Positions 7,269 through 8,195 of a DNA stretch of 8,195 nt are shown here, piece after piece. The DNA is taken from contig JAPLKQ010000127.1 of NCBI GenBank assembly GCA_026387995.1, forward strand, positions 1 through 8,195. Direction: 5' to 3'. Source of the DNA: Bacillota bacterium. GTDB taxonomy: Bacteria; Bacillota_I; Bacilli_A; RFN20; CAG-826. The notes beneath the pieces were generated by a model, which saw only the letters and a list, made by a program, of their open reading frames with translations, did no database searches and was not told the origin of the DNA. The stretch's first letter is position 1; every line of letters begins with the position of its first letter. Both the position numbers and the translations under genes were made by a program.

Positions 7269-7289
7269 TTGCTTACGCACACGTTACGA

Positions 7290-7318
7290 ATTATAACGAA
7301 GTTACTCATCAAAATCAA
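7290..7318 (-). promoter_or_regulatory. str operon promoter (rpsL-rpsG-fusA)
   Basis: On the minus strand TTGATT (7318-7313) is followed after exactly 17 nt by a perfect TATAAT (7295-7290). Transcription should start near 7284, giving a leader of about 107 nt before the rpsL ATG. It lies just downstream of the strong terminator of the protease gene, so it is the only apparent source of str operon transcription. This is the best promoter in the window, as expected for ribosomal genes. Confidence 0.85.
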
Positions 7319-7327
7319 GAGCGAGTT

Positions 7328-7359
7328 AAAAAAAGCGTCGGGATGGCCTCCCTACGCTT
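7328..7359 (-). terminator. Intrinsic terminator after the M6-like protease gene
   Basis: On the minus strand AAGCGT pairs with ACGCTT and GGGA with TCCC, separated by one A/G mismatch, around the loop GGCCA. A run of seven T follows (7334-7328). About 60 bases closer to the gene, GGCC..TTTT and AAAA..GGCC (7372-7390) can form a smaller bulged hairpin. The main structure insulates the str operon from the protease gene. Confidence 0.92.
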
Positions 7360-7418
7360 ATTTATTTAATAGGCCGTTTTTCAAAAGGCCAAAACCAAAA
7401 AGAGATATGTGACGATGT

Positions 7419-8195
7419 TTAATCGGCAAGTTTGGTGAACGAAATCGTCGCCCAGGTCCGGGAAAGACTGGTAATCGTGAAGGTATAACCTAAGGTTTTC
7501 CCGTCATGGAAGGTAAAGTCGGTGAATGTCGTGACCCCGAAACTGTCGCCTTCTTTAAATAAGGTGGCGTTGGTCGCCATCGCGCCGGTCAGGAATGAGT
7601 TCTGGCCACTGCTTTCGAGGAGATGGTAGAGCATCTCGCCGTCTTGGCTGGTGGAATAGGTATTCGTATGCGCAATCTTTTGATAATAGGTATGGTTCGT
7701 AAAGATGCTGCTTTCAAAGGTCGACGGATCGGTCGTATTGACATAGCCGAGGAAAAGGTTTGAATTGTCGGTCCGGTAATAACCGAGTCGGGCATCGACA
7801 TGATACACCTTAATCCCGTAATCGCTCATGAGTTGTGCCGAACCATAAGCGCTCTGGGCATCGCGGTAATTGAGCTTGGTCGGGGCGTAGAATTCAATCG
7901 CCAAATACTCATCCATGGCCGAGCCATTCCAGTCGGGGGCGATGAGGATGCAATCCCCGTACCACGAGAACGGCTGAACGGAAATCGTCGTACTGCCGGT
8001 AATCACGTAAGGACGGGTCCAGTTGAGCGCCATCTTGCTATAGACGGTTTGATCGCCGACGCTATAATCCATCATGTCGACCTTGCCGGTCGGGCCATAG
8101 GTGTATTGATAATATTCTTCGGGATTATCGACCGGCAAAGGCGATTCCGAGGTAGTCGCGCCTTCGACCGAGGAGGTATTGTAATAGTCCGCCAA
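7419..8195 (-). CDS. Putative secreted M6-family metalloprotease, C-terminal part (5' end outside window)
   Basis: This is the last 258 residues of a larger protein; the frame is open at the window edge and the edge codon TTG is probably an internal Leu, not a start. The fragment opens LADYYNTS, which fits the residues right after HExxHxxG in M6 (immune inhibitor A-like) peptidases, where the pattern HExxHxxGxxD would make the Asp at fragment position 3 the third zinc ligand. Next come DMMDYSVGD (40-48), resembling the Met-turn region, then ALNWTRPYVITG, DEYLAIEFYAPT (95-106) and GIKVYHVDARL (127-137). I recognise this series from M6-like proteins of Firmicutes and Mollicutes. The last 100 residues or so look like a beta-rich accessory domain. 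No membrane anchor is visible at the C-terminus. The zinc motif itself is outside the window, so activity is inferred. A strong terminator follows; the gene is not co-transcribed with rpsL. Confidence 0.7.
   Translation of the reverse strand: MADYYNTSSVEGATTSESPLPVDNPEEYYQYTYGPTGKVDMMDYSVGDQTVYSKMALNWTRPYVITGSTTISVQPFSWYGDCILIAPDWNGSAMDEYLAIEFYAPTKLNYRDAQSAYGSAQLMSDYGIKVYHVDARLGYYRTDNSNLFLGYVNTTDPSTFESSIFTNHTYYQKIAHTNTYSTSQDGEMLYHLLESSGQNSFLTGAMATNATLFKEGDSFGVTTFTDFTFHDGKTLGYTFTITSLSRTWATISFTKLAD

Noticed and set aside
1..8195. CRISPR array, tRNA, mobile element or defence system
   Set aside because: No regularly spaced repeats, tRNA-like segments, transposase or integrase motifs, or defence genes were seen. 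All longer frames are accounted for by housekeeping, transport and surface genes or their shadows.

Overview
The window reads as a piece of a Bacillota (low-GC Gram-positive lineage) chromosome of roughly balanced base composition. Every gene lies on the minus strand, so biological order runs from high to low coordinates. S12, S7, EF-G and EF-Tu all look Firmicutes-like: S12 carries the Gram-positive insertion and S7 keeps a VTRLINKIM segment. An M6-type secreted protease, an RDD membrane protein and a sugar-type ABC transporter beside them suggest a Mollicutes-related or Erysipelotrichia-like host-associated lineage. That placement is inference. Every complete or 3'-complete gene ends in TAA or TAG, never TGA, and every Trp is TGG.

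Layout in transcription order. (1) 8195-7419: the 3' part of a large secreted M6-like metalloprotease, starting just after where its zinc motif should be, followed by a strong intrinsic terminator (7328-7359). (2) 7318-4298: a str operon, rpsL-rpsG-fusA, driven by an excellent promoter (TTGATT-17-TATAAT) and a leader of about 107 nt with a small terminator-like hairpin. It is not preceded by rpoBC or a ybxF-type gene. (3) 4277-2978: tuf, with its own promoter, a leader inverted repeat and a textbook terminator. (4) 2902-1679: an RDD-family membrane protein with a large extracytoplasmic insertion, its own promoter-like region and terminator. (5) 1627-1: an ABC transporter operon, with a MalK/UgpC/MsmX-type ATPase first and the N-terminal part of a MalF/UgpA-type permease overlapping it by one base (TAATG). 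An 18-bp perfect palindrome sits inside the predicted promoter.

The most striking observation is the rpsL-rpsG junction at about 6793-6796. S12 lacks its conserved C-terminal tail (about 11 residues) and S7 lacks its first 22 residues. The two truncated ends are joined directly, with no intergenic sequence and no ribosome-binding site for S7. Both proteins are otherwise normal. The simplest reading is a deletion of somewhat over 100 bp, either an assembly error or a real and probably harmful mutation. It should be checked before either protein is used.

I found no CRISPR array, tRNA, rRNA, insertion sequence, phage gene or defence system. The rest is core translation machinery plus transport and surface functions. 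All intergenic stretches are under 300 bases and are described through their promoters, inverted repeats and terminators.
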